This document shows positions 1 to 12,283 of a stretch of 64,000 nucleotides of DNA, piece after piece. The position numbers were made by a program, and so were the translations under genes. The DNA is taken from the NCBI GenBank assembly GCA_020809705.1, contig CP085827.1:2852001-2916000 (forward strand), written 5' to 3'. The notes beneath the pieces were generated by a model. It was not told where the DNA came from. It searched no databases and saw nothing but the letters and a program-made list of their open reading frames with translations. Within the stretch, counting starts at the first letter, position 1, and each line of letters opens with the position of its first letter. Origin of the DNA: Calonectria ilicicola (Eukaryota; Ascomycota; Sordariomycetes; Hypocreales; Nectriaceae).

Positions 1-3000
1 AGCTAATATTTATAAAATATTTAATAAATAATTATCTTTATATCTACTATAAGAGACTATTACTTAATATAAGTTAATAATATTAGATTTTTAAATCTAA
101 GTAGATACTTTTATTTTATATTTAGTAAATATTTTACTAATTTATTATAATATAATCTTATCCTTATTAATATTAAAGACTTATATCTTTATTTAGCCTT
201 TATTATCCCTTTTTATATTTATAATAATAATATTACTAAAACTATTAAATATTTATTAAATACTTTTAATTAGATTAAGTTTATTTATATTCTTAATATT
301 ATAAAAGATTCTTTATTTTAATTTATTATTATATAGGAATATAAGATCTTATATACTTTAGCTACTATTATAGATTATTATAACTTTATTTATATTATTA
401 AATATATTAAAAAACCTTCTATTTAATAAAAAGTAATTAATATATTTTTATACTATATTTAAAAGGAGAAAGAGAAGTTTAAGATTATAAAGTCTACTAC
501 CTTTAAGGCTAAGTCTAAGCTTATACCTAATAATATACCTCTACTACCTGCTAGCTATAATTATAGTAGAAGTAATAGTTGCTTTTATAGTTGTTCTTGT
601 GGTTATCCCTGTGGTTGTGATTGTGATGCCTTTTTCTAGGTGCTTATTTATTAAGTTATTACTAAGTTTTTACTAAGTGCTCCTTAGCTATTACCTTAGT
701 AGTTTATGTATATATTTATATTTATAGGTATGTTAATTAGTAATTATCTTACTAGTTATTTATTATACTTTTATTATATTTTTTATTTTATATTATTATT
801 TTATTTTTTATATATATATTTATATTATTTATAGTATTTTTATATTATTTATAAAGTATTTTATAAATATTTAATAGATTCCTATATATTATATTCTACT
901 AACTAGCCTATTTACTTAACTTAATAGAATAATTATCTTTTATCTTTTTTATAATTTATGATTTCCTCTATTTCCTATTTTTCCTTTTTTTCTTTAACTT
1001 GGGGAGGGTGGCTATACTTTTGTTATTTGCTTGTTAAGATTATAATTATAGCTTTAATAGTAAGATTAAGAATATATTATATATATATTAATATTACTCT
1101 AGTAGATATACCTTATATACTTATTTTCTTATTCTTTTTTTAATTATTATTTTAATAAATTATAATATTAATTTCTTATCTTTAAAATAGAAATACTTAG
1201 TTAATAGTTTAATAATATTCCTTAGTTTATATTCCTTAGTTTGGTAATATTAATTATAATACTTAGATTATATTTTTATAATAGACTACTAATATTTTTA
1301 AGCTTATTTTTGTATTTGGCAAAAGGTTATTAAATACTTATTAACTTTTTATATTTTAGCTTTAATATATTTAAAAGTATAAGCTATTATTTTAAAATAA
1401 TATCTATAAAGTGCTTATATTAGAGAAACTTTAATAGTATTATATATATTATTATTATATATAAACTTTACTTTAGATAATTAGACTATCTATTAATTTA
1501 ATAAGCCTTTTATATATACTTAAAGATATTTTCCTAGTATTTAATAAGTCTATTCTATCTAACTATCTATTTATAAGTAATATATAATAGATAATTAGTA
1601 AGTAATTATCTATTCTTTTATAAATTTAGCTTAAAACTTATTAATAATTAATTTATTTTTATTATTTATAATTCCTTTTAACATTTTAAATTTACACTTA
1701 ATATTTTTATAAAAGATTTATATAAGCTAAGCTATATTAAATATTTTTCTTATTAATAAAAAGATTATATATTTGGTTATATAGTATATAATAATTAAGA
1801 TTATATTATATTTTTTACTATTTACTTAAATATTACTTAATAATCTTATAATAAAATTTATACTAATTTCTTAAAATAAGTACATTAATAGGGGGAATAG
1901 CTATAATTACCTATATAACTTATACTTTAATAAGTACTTACCTTAGCATACCTAATACCTTATTATATAATCTCTAATATTATTAGCTATATCTTTCTAA
2001 TAGAACTTATAATTAATTAACTTAAGTATCTTATATACCCCTATATGCCCCAATCTTAGGTTATTATGATACCTTCTTAGGATTTCTTCCTTTATAATAT
2101 ATTGATCTAGGATTACTAATCTTCCTTTATAAAAGAGAATATCTTATTTATTAAAATAATACTTCTTTTATTTATTAACTACTTTATAAGCCTTCTTTAC
2201 CTTCTATTAATAATATTAGTTATCAGCCTATAATCCTCTAACCAAGTCTTCTAGCTTGTATAAAAGTTATAATAAAAATGCTATTTTATTTTATATAAAT
2301 TCCTTTATAATAGAGCATAGAATATATTAATTTAGACTAATAATTCTAACTTTAAGCAAATCCTTATAGCTCTTTATAGCTACTTCTTATTAAATATTCT
2401 TTAAGTGCTTATTAGTACAATCTACTACTCCTCTAGCTTATATTATAATTATAGAGATATATACTATATATTATATTAGATTAGGGGATCTTAAGGCCTA
2501 ACTCTAATCTAGGGGTAAGGAAATCTCTCTTAAACTAGCTTAAGTGGCTTATATATATACCTAGGTGCTCTTATGCTCTCTCTTAAGACTAGCAATTATT
2601 TATTATATATCTAGTAACAATTTATCAACTAGTACTAGTTTTTTTATTAAAATAGGTAATATATTATAATAGGCTATTTTGCTTAATATATAATTAGATC
2701 TTCTAGAGAGTTTATTAGTAAGGTTTGTTTTCCTTAGTCTATATTTAATATTAAAGTTAAATAATATAAGTCTATATACCTAATAAATAAGCCTTCTTTA
2801 AAGGTCCTATATAAAGGCAGATATTACTTTTATTAAGATAGTATAATCTATTAGTAATATGAACTTATTAAATAACCCTAGTAAATAGTAGCTCTAATAC
2901 TCTAAGCTTTCTATAATAACTAGAAGTTCTTATTAGCTTATAGTCTAATATTGCTTTATATTTATAAGCTTTTATAATTAGTAAGCAATTGGTTGTTATT

Positions 3001-5934
3001 AGTCTACTTATAATTAGGATAATATACCTAAGACAACTTTAGCTAATATATCTATCTTTATATATATAAGTAGTTTAAGATTCTAATACTAGAGAATGGT
3101 TATTAAGTAGAAAATATATTAAAGCTTTTCTAATACTTTTTATACCTTTAAAAGCTATATAAATTCTTCTATTTTATAATCTTTCTTACTATCTTTAAGT
3201 AGGGCTATAATAGGCTCTATAATTTTTAAATATTTTAGAATAAACTTCCTATAAAAGTTATAGAAGCCTAAGAAAACTTATACTTCTTTAAAATTGGTTA
3301 GTATAGGCTACTTGATAATCACTCAAACTTACATTAGATCTATTTTAATCCTCTCTTATATAATAATATAATCTAGGAACTTAACCTTCTACTAGTAAAA
3401 GGCACACTTAAATAGCTTGGCATATAACTAGGCTACTTATAGTCTTTATAAGATCTTTTTAATATCTTATATATATTAGTCTTAGTTCTAAAAGTAAATA
3501 ATAATATTATCTAGGTATATAATACAGTATATATCTAATAATCTAATAAGCATTTAATAAATATATACTTAGAAAGTAATAGGTATATTAGTAAGTCTAA
3601 ATAGTATTATTATATATTAAAAATAGCTATATTATATATAAAAAGCAGTTTTCTAGTAATTAGTAGGTTTAATATTAATATAATAATATATATTCTAAAG
3701 ATTTATTTTAATAATCTACTTTACTTTTATAAAGTAATCTAATAAATTATTAATTAATAGTAAAAGATAATAATTCTTAATTATTATTATATTTAATCCT
3801 TTATAATTAATATATAACCTTAAAGCACTATCTTTCTTAAATATAAAAAAATTAATACTTTTACTTTATTAACTAAAGATTCTATTTAACTATTTATTAT
3901 ATTCTTTATAATATAATTCTATAATATCTCTTATTATTTCCTATTAATAAAGTAAATTAATCTATATAGTAGCTTTTTCTTTTCTTAAAGATTAATAATA
4001 TATTCTACCTTTTTTAATATAAATAATTTCTTTATAATTTTCTTATTAAATACTTATATATTATCTTTTAATTTTATAAATAATATAACTTCTTTTTCCT
4101 AAACTTTCTTATTAAAGATAATTATTAACCATTTATCTAATATAAGTATACTATAAATATATATTACTTAAGCTTATTTATTATTTTTTATTAGCTCTTT
4201 TATAAAAAACTTTATATTTATAATAAAGATTAGCTTATAGTTCTACAAGTAGGTCTTTATATCTATAATAATACCCTCCTTATCTATTAACCTAGTGAAC
4301 AATAGAATATTATTAGCTCCATTAGATCTAGCAACTTTAATAAATACTCGCCAAATCTTTTATAAAAATCCTTTAAAGTTAATTAAGAAGAAGATTAGCT
4401 AATAAACTTATCCTAGGGGCTTCTTAATCCTATTATAGCTTATAAGACTTAGCACCTTCCAATTAGTTGCCTCTTTAAGCCCTAGCCTAGCCACTAGCCT
4501 TATACTAATAAGATTAACTTATATACCTATATCTATATTTACTTTAACTATTTCTTTATTAAATACTTAAAGAATAATCACTTTACCTTTAATAATATTC
4601 CTTATAAAAACTATCTTTAATTTTAATATTAGGGTATTAGGCTTAGCCCTTATACCTTCTTATTTCCTAAAAAATCTAATTCTTCAATTCTAGTATTAAT
4701 AGCTTATATTTATACCTTTAATTATATTAGCTTAATTAGAGGTTGCCCTATATTTCACTAGAATTGATTGTGCTTAAGATTAGGATAATCTTACCTATTA
4801 TTATTAGAGTACTATATAATAAAGTAGCTTCTTATTAAGCCCTCCCTAAATATTTACTATTAATAGGTATTTAAAGTAGGGGAGTTTTAAGGTCCTTTGC
4901 TTTAAGACCTTCTTTTAAATTCTTAATTCTATATATATTTACTTTTTAAATACTTATAATATTAATTTAAAGATTAAAACTCTTTTATATTTTCTTAGGT
5001 TGCCTTTAGGTATAATCTTTTATTTTGATCATTCCTTAATTGTTCAGTACTATTATATATATAAGACCATAATCATTCTACCTTATAAGCTACTTCCCCA
5101 ACTCTATCATACATATCCAATCATTAACTTACATATTAATTACACTATCCTAAAGAATAATATAATTATAGATTAGTAGCTTATCCCAGTCTTTCCTTAG
5201 TATATAATATAATTAATCTATCATTTTCTATAATATCTTTATTTAAACTATCTATTATTAGATTATAATTTATAATAAGATTTAAAATCTTTTTCTTTTT
5301 ATTATATATTCTTTATATAAAGTAAATAATAAATAATCATTATACCTTATAAATCTATACAATATATCCACTCTCTTTAAGCCTTCTTACTCTAATCTTC
5401 CTATTAAAAAGAACCTAAGATTATAAGATTTATACCTTAAATTTAAAATATAATTATTTAATATATATTTATATTATTACTTATTTAATTCCTTAAACCT
5501 TTACTTTATATTTAAATCTAGTACTTTTATTTATTATTTATTTTATATTTATTTATTAATAAAAATTAAAAGTTTAACTATTAAAACTAATTAATCTTTT
5601 ATAATATTTAAGTATTTTAATAAAATATAGATTTTTTAAAATAATTTAAATATTATATTAATATATAATATATTTAAAAAATATTTATTATAATTATTTA
5701 TAATCTATATATTTATAATAATTATACTAATTACTTAAAGGAATATAAAAATTAAAAAATTATAAAAATTATTAATTAAGATAATCTTAAGAGTTATAAA
5801 ATAAATTATATTATAATATATAGACTTCAACTTGGCAAGTATTCCTTAATTACTTGCTGAAATTCTTTAATAGACTAAGTGGGTTGTATGCCACTTCTAG
5901 CCACAGTGGCGCTAGGATCCCAATTGTCCTTACA
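1..5934 (-). mobile_element. Gypsy-1 copy A, RIP-mutated Ty3/Gypsy retrotransposon, cut by window edge
   Basis: This is a degenerate LTR retrotransposon read on the minus strand. Its 5' LTR is at 5761-5934 and the body runs leftwards off the window. The same sequence, in the same order, makes up the complete element at 34857-42649 on the plus strand: for example 4780-4900 here matches the complement of 36290-36380, and 310-400 matches around 41250. Position 1 corresponds to roughly 41650 in that copy, so about 0.8-1 kb including the 3' LTR is missing. Frames are saturated with stops and the AT content is extreme, as expected for RIP. No functional protein can be made. A less degraded stretch near 540-640 (repeated GGTTRT-type words) lies in the 3' part. 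Confidence 0.85.
5761..5934 (-). repeat. 5' LTR (174 bp) of Gypsy-1 copy A
   Basis: On the minus strand it begins TGTAAGGACAATT and ends near CTTATA-like sequence at 5761. Its length equals the two LTRs of the complete copy (34857-35030 and 42476-42649). The outer 115 bp (5820-5934) keep near-normal base composition, including an intact GCGCCACTGTGGC-type palindromic stretch, while the inner 60 bp and the body are fully RIP-mutated. Confidence 0.85.
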
Positions 5935-8150
5935 TAATTAACTATTATTCTTTTACCTTTTTATATAAGATAGTAAAAGTTAAAATTATTAAAAGCTATT
6001 TATTTTAATAATTTTATTTCTTTTATTACTTTATTTAATATTAATAATATACTTTTCTTTTTTACTTAATTAAGATATAGATTATATATATTATATATTA
6101 TAATTTCTTAAGTATAGTTTTCTTTTTAAAGAAAAGTAATTATTAATAAATATAAATCTTTATTATACTTTTTAAATTATTATTTAATATAATCTAGATT
6201 TTTATTTATAAAGAAGTATATTTAGGCTAGGCTTTTTTCTATTATTATAAAATAGTATAAGTAGAAGATTATCTTTATTAAATAATATATAATTAATATA
6301 AATAAATTATTTTATAGTTCTTATATAATAATAATATTAAGATTATAAATTATTAGATTATATAAAAGTAATATTATTATTATTAATTTTAATTTTTTTA
6401 TATTATATTATAATATTTTTAAGATTTTATTATTATAATATATTATTTATTTTTTATTATAATATAAATATTATTAAATATATATATCTATAATATATTT
6501 AAATCTCTTTCTACTAAAGATTATCTATATCTAGATAGTATTAATTATTATAATTATTAGCTAATTAAAAGGCCTCTTAAGTTATTATCTTTAATAATTA
6601 ATCTCTTTTACTTTTTCTTTAGAATTAATCTTCTTTTAGCTTAAATTTAATCTAATAGTATTATTAGATATTCTTATTATATAAATAATTAGATTTATTC
6701 TTATATATTAATTTTAATATATTATTATTATTCTTCTTTTACTTTTAAGTAGAAGACTAGGTGTATATAGAAGTTTCCTTTAAATCTTATTATTTTTTAT
6801 TTTTTAATATTATATTAATTACTTTAGGCTTTATATTTACTCTAGTAGATAATATATTTATATTTAGTTAGATTAGCTTTATTAAAATATAATCAAGTAG
6901 TATAGTATTATATATAATATTTATATATTTTTAATATCTTATATTAGGTTCTTATATAGTTATATTTATAGTATTTAAAGTATTATTTAAATTAGTATTA
7001 TTTATTATATTTTTTATAATTATAATAATTACTTTATTAAATAAGTCTTTTATAAATAATTTAATTAATATTTTTAATTTTAATAAACTTTATAATAATA
7101 GAAGATATTATTTTAGTAGAGGAGGCTTTAGTAAGCTATTTAATATATTTAATCTTTATAGTGGAATTAAATGGCTTATTATTTAGAAGTATAGCTATCT
7201 TATTTTCTTAAAACTTTTCTATATTAATTATATTAATTAGAATATTATAAGTAAGAATACTAAAGGTTAGAATATATATTATAATACTATCTTTAATCTA
7301 ATATTCCTAGTTACCTATAAATTCCTTTAGAGCTTTATAATCCTTAATTATAATTATTTTAATATTTAAATCTTTACTTTTAAATTAATTAATTAATATT
7401 ATTTTATTATTTTAAAAATATTAATTTTTATTTTATTTAATAATATTATTAATAAAACTTTTAAAACTATATAGGTTTTTTATTCTTAGGTTTATAATTA
7501 TATTAAAGTCTTTAATATTTATAATAATTTCATATAGGATTTTATTTATATTATTTTAAACAATTTGTATAATATAAGTAAAAGCTATAGCTATACTATT
7601 AACTACTATTACCACATATATTTATTCTCTTAATTAATATATTATTTCTACATTCCTTATTTCTTTTATTATTTTTATAATTATCTTTCTTATCTTAATT
7701 ACTTTTTTAATTATAAGATTTACTTCTTTAAATATTTTAATTATTATATTTATAATTTTAATAATTTTAATTTAAATATTTTTAATTATATATTATATTT
7801 ACTTTAATTTAATTTATATTTCTTTTTATATTAATTTTATTAATATTTTTAATAAAATAATATTTAAAAAATATTAAATTTTAATAAATAAAATAAATAC
7901 TTTTATAATAAAATTCTATATATTTATAATTTTAATTATTATTTATAAATTATTATTTATATAAATTAATACTTTCTTTAAATAATCTTATAATTCTATA
8001 ATATACTTTTAATATTTATTAACCTATACTATATATTAAAACTATTAAATCATTATAATATCTTCTATATATAAGGCTTATATAAGAAAGATTCATAGTA
8101 TTTTAATTAGCTCCTTTACTCAGTTATATACTTAGTTTTTCATATACTTT
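5935..8150. other. RIP-mutated AT-rich stretch, no assignable gene
   Basis: About 2.2 kb of very AT-rich DNA with stops in all frames. I see no LTR, no YLDD-like reverse transcriptase trace and no terminal repeats that I can pair. It is probably an older repeat destroyed by RIP. The composition changes sharply to normal around 8100-8200. Confidence 0.6.
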
Positions 8151-8199
8151 TCAAAAATTTCTGTTCTTGCTGAAGGGAAGTTTTTTAACCGATCAGTGA

Positions 8200-8727
8200 T
8201 TGATTCAACTCTTGTCACGGCCTGACATGCACCTGTCACGTGCATAAGCAAGGCCCCACCATTCCTCACCAATCAAACAAGTGATCCCTCTCAACGTTAA
8301 GCGATCACGGTGATCACCTCCTGATCACCCTGATCAAGATCTATGGGAAGAGTGATCACAACCGACACCCAAAGTATATAGAACACACTCATTGCACTTT
8401 CTTATGTAGTAGCTACCTCAGCTATCAATACAACTTGGTTACACTCAATACCCTTGAGCACATTACCAGACGTGACCTACACCTTTGTTCAAGACAACGC
8501 CAATAACCCTCTGCCAACATAAACCCAGCGCGACCGGTTTATCCCTTGGGAAATACACGATCGTCACAACTCTGTCCCCTTCGTCTTCGTCCTTCCTCGT
8601 CCTCATTATATTCGACGAGACGAGGCTATGATACGAGACCTGCCGGACCTGCAACAGATCTGTAACGCCACTCTGGCTCTTGTGTTGCACTCGTGTGACA
8701 ATCTGGGTAGAGGTATATGCAACAATA
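8200..8727 (+). repeat. Composite of LTR-family fragments
   Basis: From 8400 to 8480 this shares the U5-like words AGCTACCTCAGC and TACAACTTG with the solo LTR at 19647-20162. From 8575 to 8725 it shares the TTCGACGAGACGAGGCT and CAACAGATCTGTAAC block with the LTR copies at 11908-12134, 12694-13653 and 19647-19850. A TATA-like AGTATATAGAA lies at about 8372. The order differs from the other copies, so this is a recombined or nested LTR relic. A run of TGATCA/GATCAC words fills 8270-8355. The right end is cut by the TA-flanked element at 8728. Confidence 0.6.
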
Positions 8728-9550
8728 GGCTCGTGGTACCCGCGAATTTAAAATTTTGCGGGTACCGCGAAAATGACTAAGCACAGTTTATATAAGCTAA
8801 GTTACTAGCCATTTCTCATTTTTCACACTGTCTTCTCTCATGAGACTGGTTGCATGGCACTGATTTATAAGTGTATCAATCTAATACAAGACATCAGGCT
8901 CCTTTCACTCCGTCACTTCTTTTTGCTTCTTTGGGTGCCCTTTTGCCAGAATTTCTATATTTAATGCGGACATTTCCAGCATCTCTTCAACCAATACTCT
9001 ACAACGCAATTTAACCCCCCTGCAAAACTACGATTTTAGCTCTTAAAAGGCAGCAACTCCTAGAAACCTCACATCATATAGATTACTCATTGCCAGTTCC
9101 AAAATTGGCTAGTAAAGCAGCAAGGGTATAGGCTGTTGTCTCCGAGATGGTTATCGCTGGATAAGATACTTCTGTCGGAAAGCACGTGTGACACCAAGAT
9201 GACTACAATTGTGTTGTTCTTGTTGAGTTCAATCTGACTGTCTGAGGTCATCGCCACTTATGATATACGCAGCTCCCCTCCTTCTTGCCTAATTGGGCCA
9301 ATTTCCTTCTTCGGGTTCCACGTGACCTTGTTGCATACAGGGCCCAATTCAACAACTTCTACCTACATCAAGGTTAAGACTTACTAAAAATAATCACAAT
9401 ACCGTCAAGTGCGTTTTACAACTCTATTAATATACTAATCCGGTATACGCGTTAAGATTATCTCGTAATAGAGTATCCTTGGGTATGAAACTTATGCTTA
9501 GTCATTTTCGCGGTACCCGCGATATTTTAAATTCGCGGGTACCGCGAGCC
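8728..9550. mobile_element. Non-autonomous TA-flanked DNA transposon (Fot1/pogo-like), 823 bp
   Basis: Terminal inverted repeats of 55 bp occupy 8728-8782 and 9496-9550. They start GGCTCG and differ at only a few positions. Each TIR is itself palindromic around GGTACCCGCG...CGCGGGTACC with an AT core. The element is flanked on both sides by TA (8726-8727 and 9551-9552), the target duplication of Tc1/mariner and Fot1/pogo transposases. No transposase frame lies between, so mobility would need a helper in trans. Assignment to Fot1/pogo rather than another TA-inserting family is inference. It interrupts older repeat sequence. Confidence 0.85.
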
Positions 9551-9734
9551 TATGGGCTCCCCACGACAACGGGCTGCTTAGTCACATACAAATTTGGCGG
9601 GGCGGTCCGGCCTCGGCGTCTTGGGCCCATCAGCCACAGGTATCCACTTTTTGGGGTGCTGATTACGAGGAAGGGGGTGCTGGCTACAGACGCCCTTTTA
9701 ATTGGGCAGACATCCTTGCAGTGACCTGGCGGGA

Positions 9735-9755
9735 GCCTTAACACATTCGAAGGGA
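9735..9755. repeat. Orphan right end of the TCCC-type MITE family
   Basis: GGAGCCTTAACACATTCGAAGGGA followed by TA matches the right terminus of the elements at 19220-19486 and 25697-26134. The sub-terminal TTTTAATTGG-like word and GTGACCTGGCGGG are also conserved. No matching left end is visible upstream, so this member is truncated, perhaps when the element at 8728-9550 arrived. Confidence 0.6.
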
Positions 9756-9959
9756 TAACTCAACTGCTCTAGTGACAATGGCAGAAGGTCGAAATCATTT
9801 CTCGGGTTTCAGATTTGCTTCGAATGGATGCCAAAGGGTCTCGGATACCTACTCTCTCCTGCTCCCGAACCTCGAGACCCCACCGGGTCAAGGTCGAGTT
9901 TATCGGCAAATACTCCACCGGTTGCCATGTGCCGTTGCACTCCCCGGTTTGAGAAGAGG

Positions 9960-9965
9960 TATAAA
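9960..9965 (+). promoter_or_regulatory. TATA box of the MDR gene
   Basis: TATAAA lies 101-106 bp before the ATG at 10066, a usual distance for a fungal core promoter. A pyrimidine-rich stretch (CCATTTGTTCCCTCCCCC) follows at about 9990-10008. Confidence 0.5.
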
Positions 9966-10065
9966 TTCAAAGAGCAGAACCACATCGGCTCCATTTGTTC
10001 CCTCCCCCATATGTGTTTCGGTCTCAGCATCTTTAGCTTGTATTTGACGCATTCATCTATCCATC

Positions 10066-11208
10066 ATGGCAGGCCAGCTTACCAACAGAGGCTACTGGCT
10101 CTCATCCTTCTCGGAGCCGGGCAAGATTATCGACCTCCCCGTTCCCAAGGCGTCCAGCGGCAGCGTCGTTGTCGAGGTCCTAGCTACCCTCGTTCTTCCC
10201 TACCTGGCCCAGGTCCATCAAGGAGGAGTTCAACAGGCAAATTTGATGCTTCCACTGGTTCCAAATGCGAACTGCATTGGTCGTATAATCGAGGTGGGCC
10301 CGGATGCCACGCTATTGAAACCTGGCGACTTGGTCTGGGCTGATAGCACCATCGTTGGCCGTGACGATCATACCGTTGTCATTGTTCAAGGCCATCTCGG
10401 TGGCCTCGGAGAGCGTGGGCGAACACTGATGCAGGGTGAATGGCGTGATGGTTCTTTTCAGAAATACCAAAAGGTGCCGCTCGAGAGCTGCCATCTTCTC
10501 AACGCAGACCGGCTAGTGAAAGATCTGGGATACAATTTGCTTGAGCTCACCACCATCATTCTTTACACTGTCGCAGGCGGCGCCATCCTGGAGATGGCAA
10601 ATCTCCAGGCTGGCCAGACCATCGTCATCGGTCCAGCCACAGGCTCCTTCGGCGGTGCCGCTGTCGAGCTGGCCCTCCTCTGCGGCGCCAATGTGATTGC
10701 CATTGGCCGGACGGAAAAGACCCTAATTACACTCAAGGAAAAGCTAGGGAACCCCAAGAGACTGAAGTATGCAGTCATGACGGGGGATGTTGATGCCGAC
10801 GCCGCTGCCATCTTGCGACTAACTCCCGATGGGAAGGGAGCCGACGTTTTCAACGACTGGACGCCGGGATGGATCGAGAAGCCAGTATTTCTTCCGGCCG
10901 GGCTAAAGACGTTGAAGGTCTGGGGAAAGATCATTCTCAGCGGTGCAGCATGGGGATCAGCGGATATTCCGTATGCCATGTCGATCCACAACAACTGGCA
11001 GGTGATTGCGAGATGGTGCTGCACGCGAGGGACCCTGACCCGGGTTCTCGACTTGATCAACCAGGGTCTTTTAGAGGTTGGGAAATCGACAGGGGGTGAA
11101 TTTACAACCTTTGAGCAGGTGGAGGATGTCGAGAGGGCAAAGGAGCATGCAGCGGCGAATGGCAGATTCAAGAACTACACCGTCCTGCTTCCGAATGGAC
11201 CAATCTAA
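10066..11208 (+). CDS. Medium-chain dehydrogenase/reductase (quinone oxidoreductase / enoyl-reductase-like)
   Basis: This is an intronless 380-residue protein. The N-terminal GroES-like part (about residues 20-150) contains PNANCIGRIIEVG and KPGDLVWAD. It is followed by a Rossmann domain with IGPATGSFGGAAVELALL (about 187-204) and the downstream GANVIAIGR strand, which binds NAD(P)H. The cysteines and histidines of catalytic-zinc alcohol dehydrogenases are not in their usual places, so it is probably a zinc-less MDR that reduces enones or quinones. The substrate is unknown. Length is normal for the family and the frame is intact. The gene sits in a repeat-rich island with an MFS transporter (14214-16103) and a P450 (17362-19011); a shared pathway is possible but unproven. 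Confidence 0.9.
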   Translation: MAGQLTNRGYWLSSFSEPGKIIDLPVPKASSGSVVVEVLATLVLPYLAQVHQGGVQQANLMLPLVPNANCIGRIIEVGPDATLLKPGDLVWADSTIVGRDDHTVVIVQGHLGGLGERGRTLMQGEWRDGSFQKYQKVPLESCHLLNADRLVKDLGYNLLELTTIILYTVAGGAILEMANLQAGQTIVIGPATGSFGGAAVELALLCGANVIAIGRTEKTLITLKEKLGNPKRLKYAVMTGDVDADAAAILRLTPDGKGADVFNDWTPGWIEKPVFLPAGLKTLKVWGKIILSGAAWGSADIPYAMSIHNNWQVIARWCCTRGTLTRVLDLINQGLLEVGKSTGGEFTTFEQVEDVERAKEHAAANGRFKNYTVLLPNGPI

Positions 11209-11746
11209 ATGGGGGCTAGTGTTATCTCTATGGACTATCTTTCAAATCTATGTGATTACGAGTTGTCTCTTGAACAAGTTTTCCGTTGTGTGGGATCTAG
11301 GATAGCAGTTGATGAAATGTAGTGAATTAAACAGATTTCTGGCAACTTATCAAATAGACTTAATCATCCAGGGGGCAGAGACACACTTCCAGACACTCTG
11401 ACTACTCCAGGCGTTCAGCATCACCGCTACCGTTGGGTTAATAAGCAGCGAACTTGGCCGCGCTACAGTTGCCGGCTCCTTGTACATGATTTTGTCTAGA
11501 CCCCAGATGTACCCAGCCTCACCTCGTCACGGCATAATTCCACCACTCAGATCTGACCCGGTCTATGGCGGTTTCAAAATATAAAGGCTATTAGACATTT
11601 TCATTCCGCGAGGCCTGTTGGAAGATGCTTATCTTATAGCTCGAGCGCATAATATGATGTCCCTAGGAACCTAGATGAGTCGCAGAGTGTGACGGTCGAG
11701 GTTCCTAACGTAGTAAACCGTAATCGAATGGGTTTATATTGGTAGT
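11209..11746. other. Intergenic DNA without a supported gene
   Basis: This is normal-composition DNA after the MDR gene. No frame longer than a few dozen codons looks like protein. A TATA-like word (AATATAAAGG, about 11577) is present, but nothing recognisable follows it. It ends where the LTR-family repeat begins. Confidence 0.5.
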
Positions 11747-12283
11747 TGTAACAGGGCATAATATACTGAGCGTAAGGTAGTAGATCACATTTGATAATAT
11801 TAAGAAGTATTCTTGAGTAATTAAATTATATTGAAAGCTGAGGTAGCTAGAGTGTTTATCTAAGGAATGTTGTATGGTCTTTTATAGGCATGGTCTGGGG
11901 AGTATCTTGTTGCATATGCCTCTACCCAGACTGTCACAAGAGTGCACCACGAGAGTCAGAGTGGTGTTACAGATCTGTTGCAGGTTCGGCAGGTCTAGTA
12001 TCATGGCCTCGCCTCGTCAAATATAATGAGGACGAGGAAGGAAGAAGAAGACGGGACAGAGTTGAATCAATCACTAATTTATTCTCCATCTTAAGATTAT
12101 CATTCATCCTGACTTACCACCCTCGTATCCGACATATCTCACGATAGGCATTGTGAGATATTGCCACATTCTCACTCGCACAAAGTGAGAGAGTAAGCGG
12201 GACAATAGGTTCTAGAGTGAGTAATAATATGTTGATCCGTGCCGTGCAGCGTCATGCATTCGGTCATGGCATAGGTCGTGACA
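11747..12283 (-). repeat. Solo-LTR relic of the 516-bp LTR family, interrupted
   Basis: On the minus strand this carries the same ordered blocks as the LTR at 19647-20162: the GTCGTGACAC block, the CTCACTCGCACA region, a TATAAAAGACC-type TATA box (about 11882), AGCTACCTCAGC, and a terminal CTCAGTATATTATGCCCTGTTACA-like end. The block corresponding to the outer 5' end (TGTCGGATACG...) is absent beyond 12283. A second, shorter LTR-like unit (11908-12134) is inserted in the middle. The remaining outer sequence rejoins exactly when that insert and one copy of its target duplication are removed. Confidence 0.75.
11908..12134 (-). mobile_element. 227-bp solo LTR (short LTR family) with 5-bp target duplication
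   Basis: The plus-strand ends are TGTTGCATATGCC and CCGACA (minus-strand TGTCGG...CAACA). The 5-bp duplication TATCT occurs at 11903-11907 and 12135-12139. The insertion lies inside the older LTR relic 11747-12283, which continues uninterrupted after the duplication. About 195 bp at one end are shared with the long LTR (19647-20162); the other end is unique. A short frame across it (11890-12147) is not a gene. Confidence 0.85.

Noticed and set aside
958..1143. Hydrophobic 61-codon frame in the RIP block
   Set aside because: Composition is explained by TA-rich sequence (Ile/Tyr/Phe codons); lies inside the Gypsy-1 relic.
1..8150. Possible centromere or telomere-proximal AT block
   Set aside because: AT richness is explained by RIP on identifiable Gypsy copies; no telomeric TTAGGG arrays are visible. 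A centromeric role cannot be judged from sequence alone.
9479..10343. Several overlapping 60-170 codon frames before and within the MDR gene
   Set aside because: They are alternative frames of the MDR gene, its promoter or the MITE end; the 380-codon frame has all the domain evidence.
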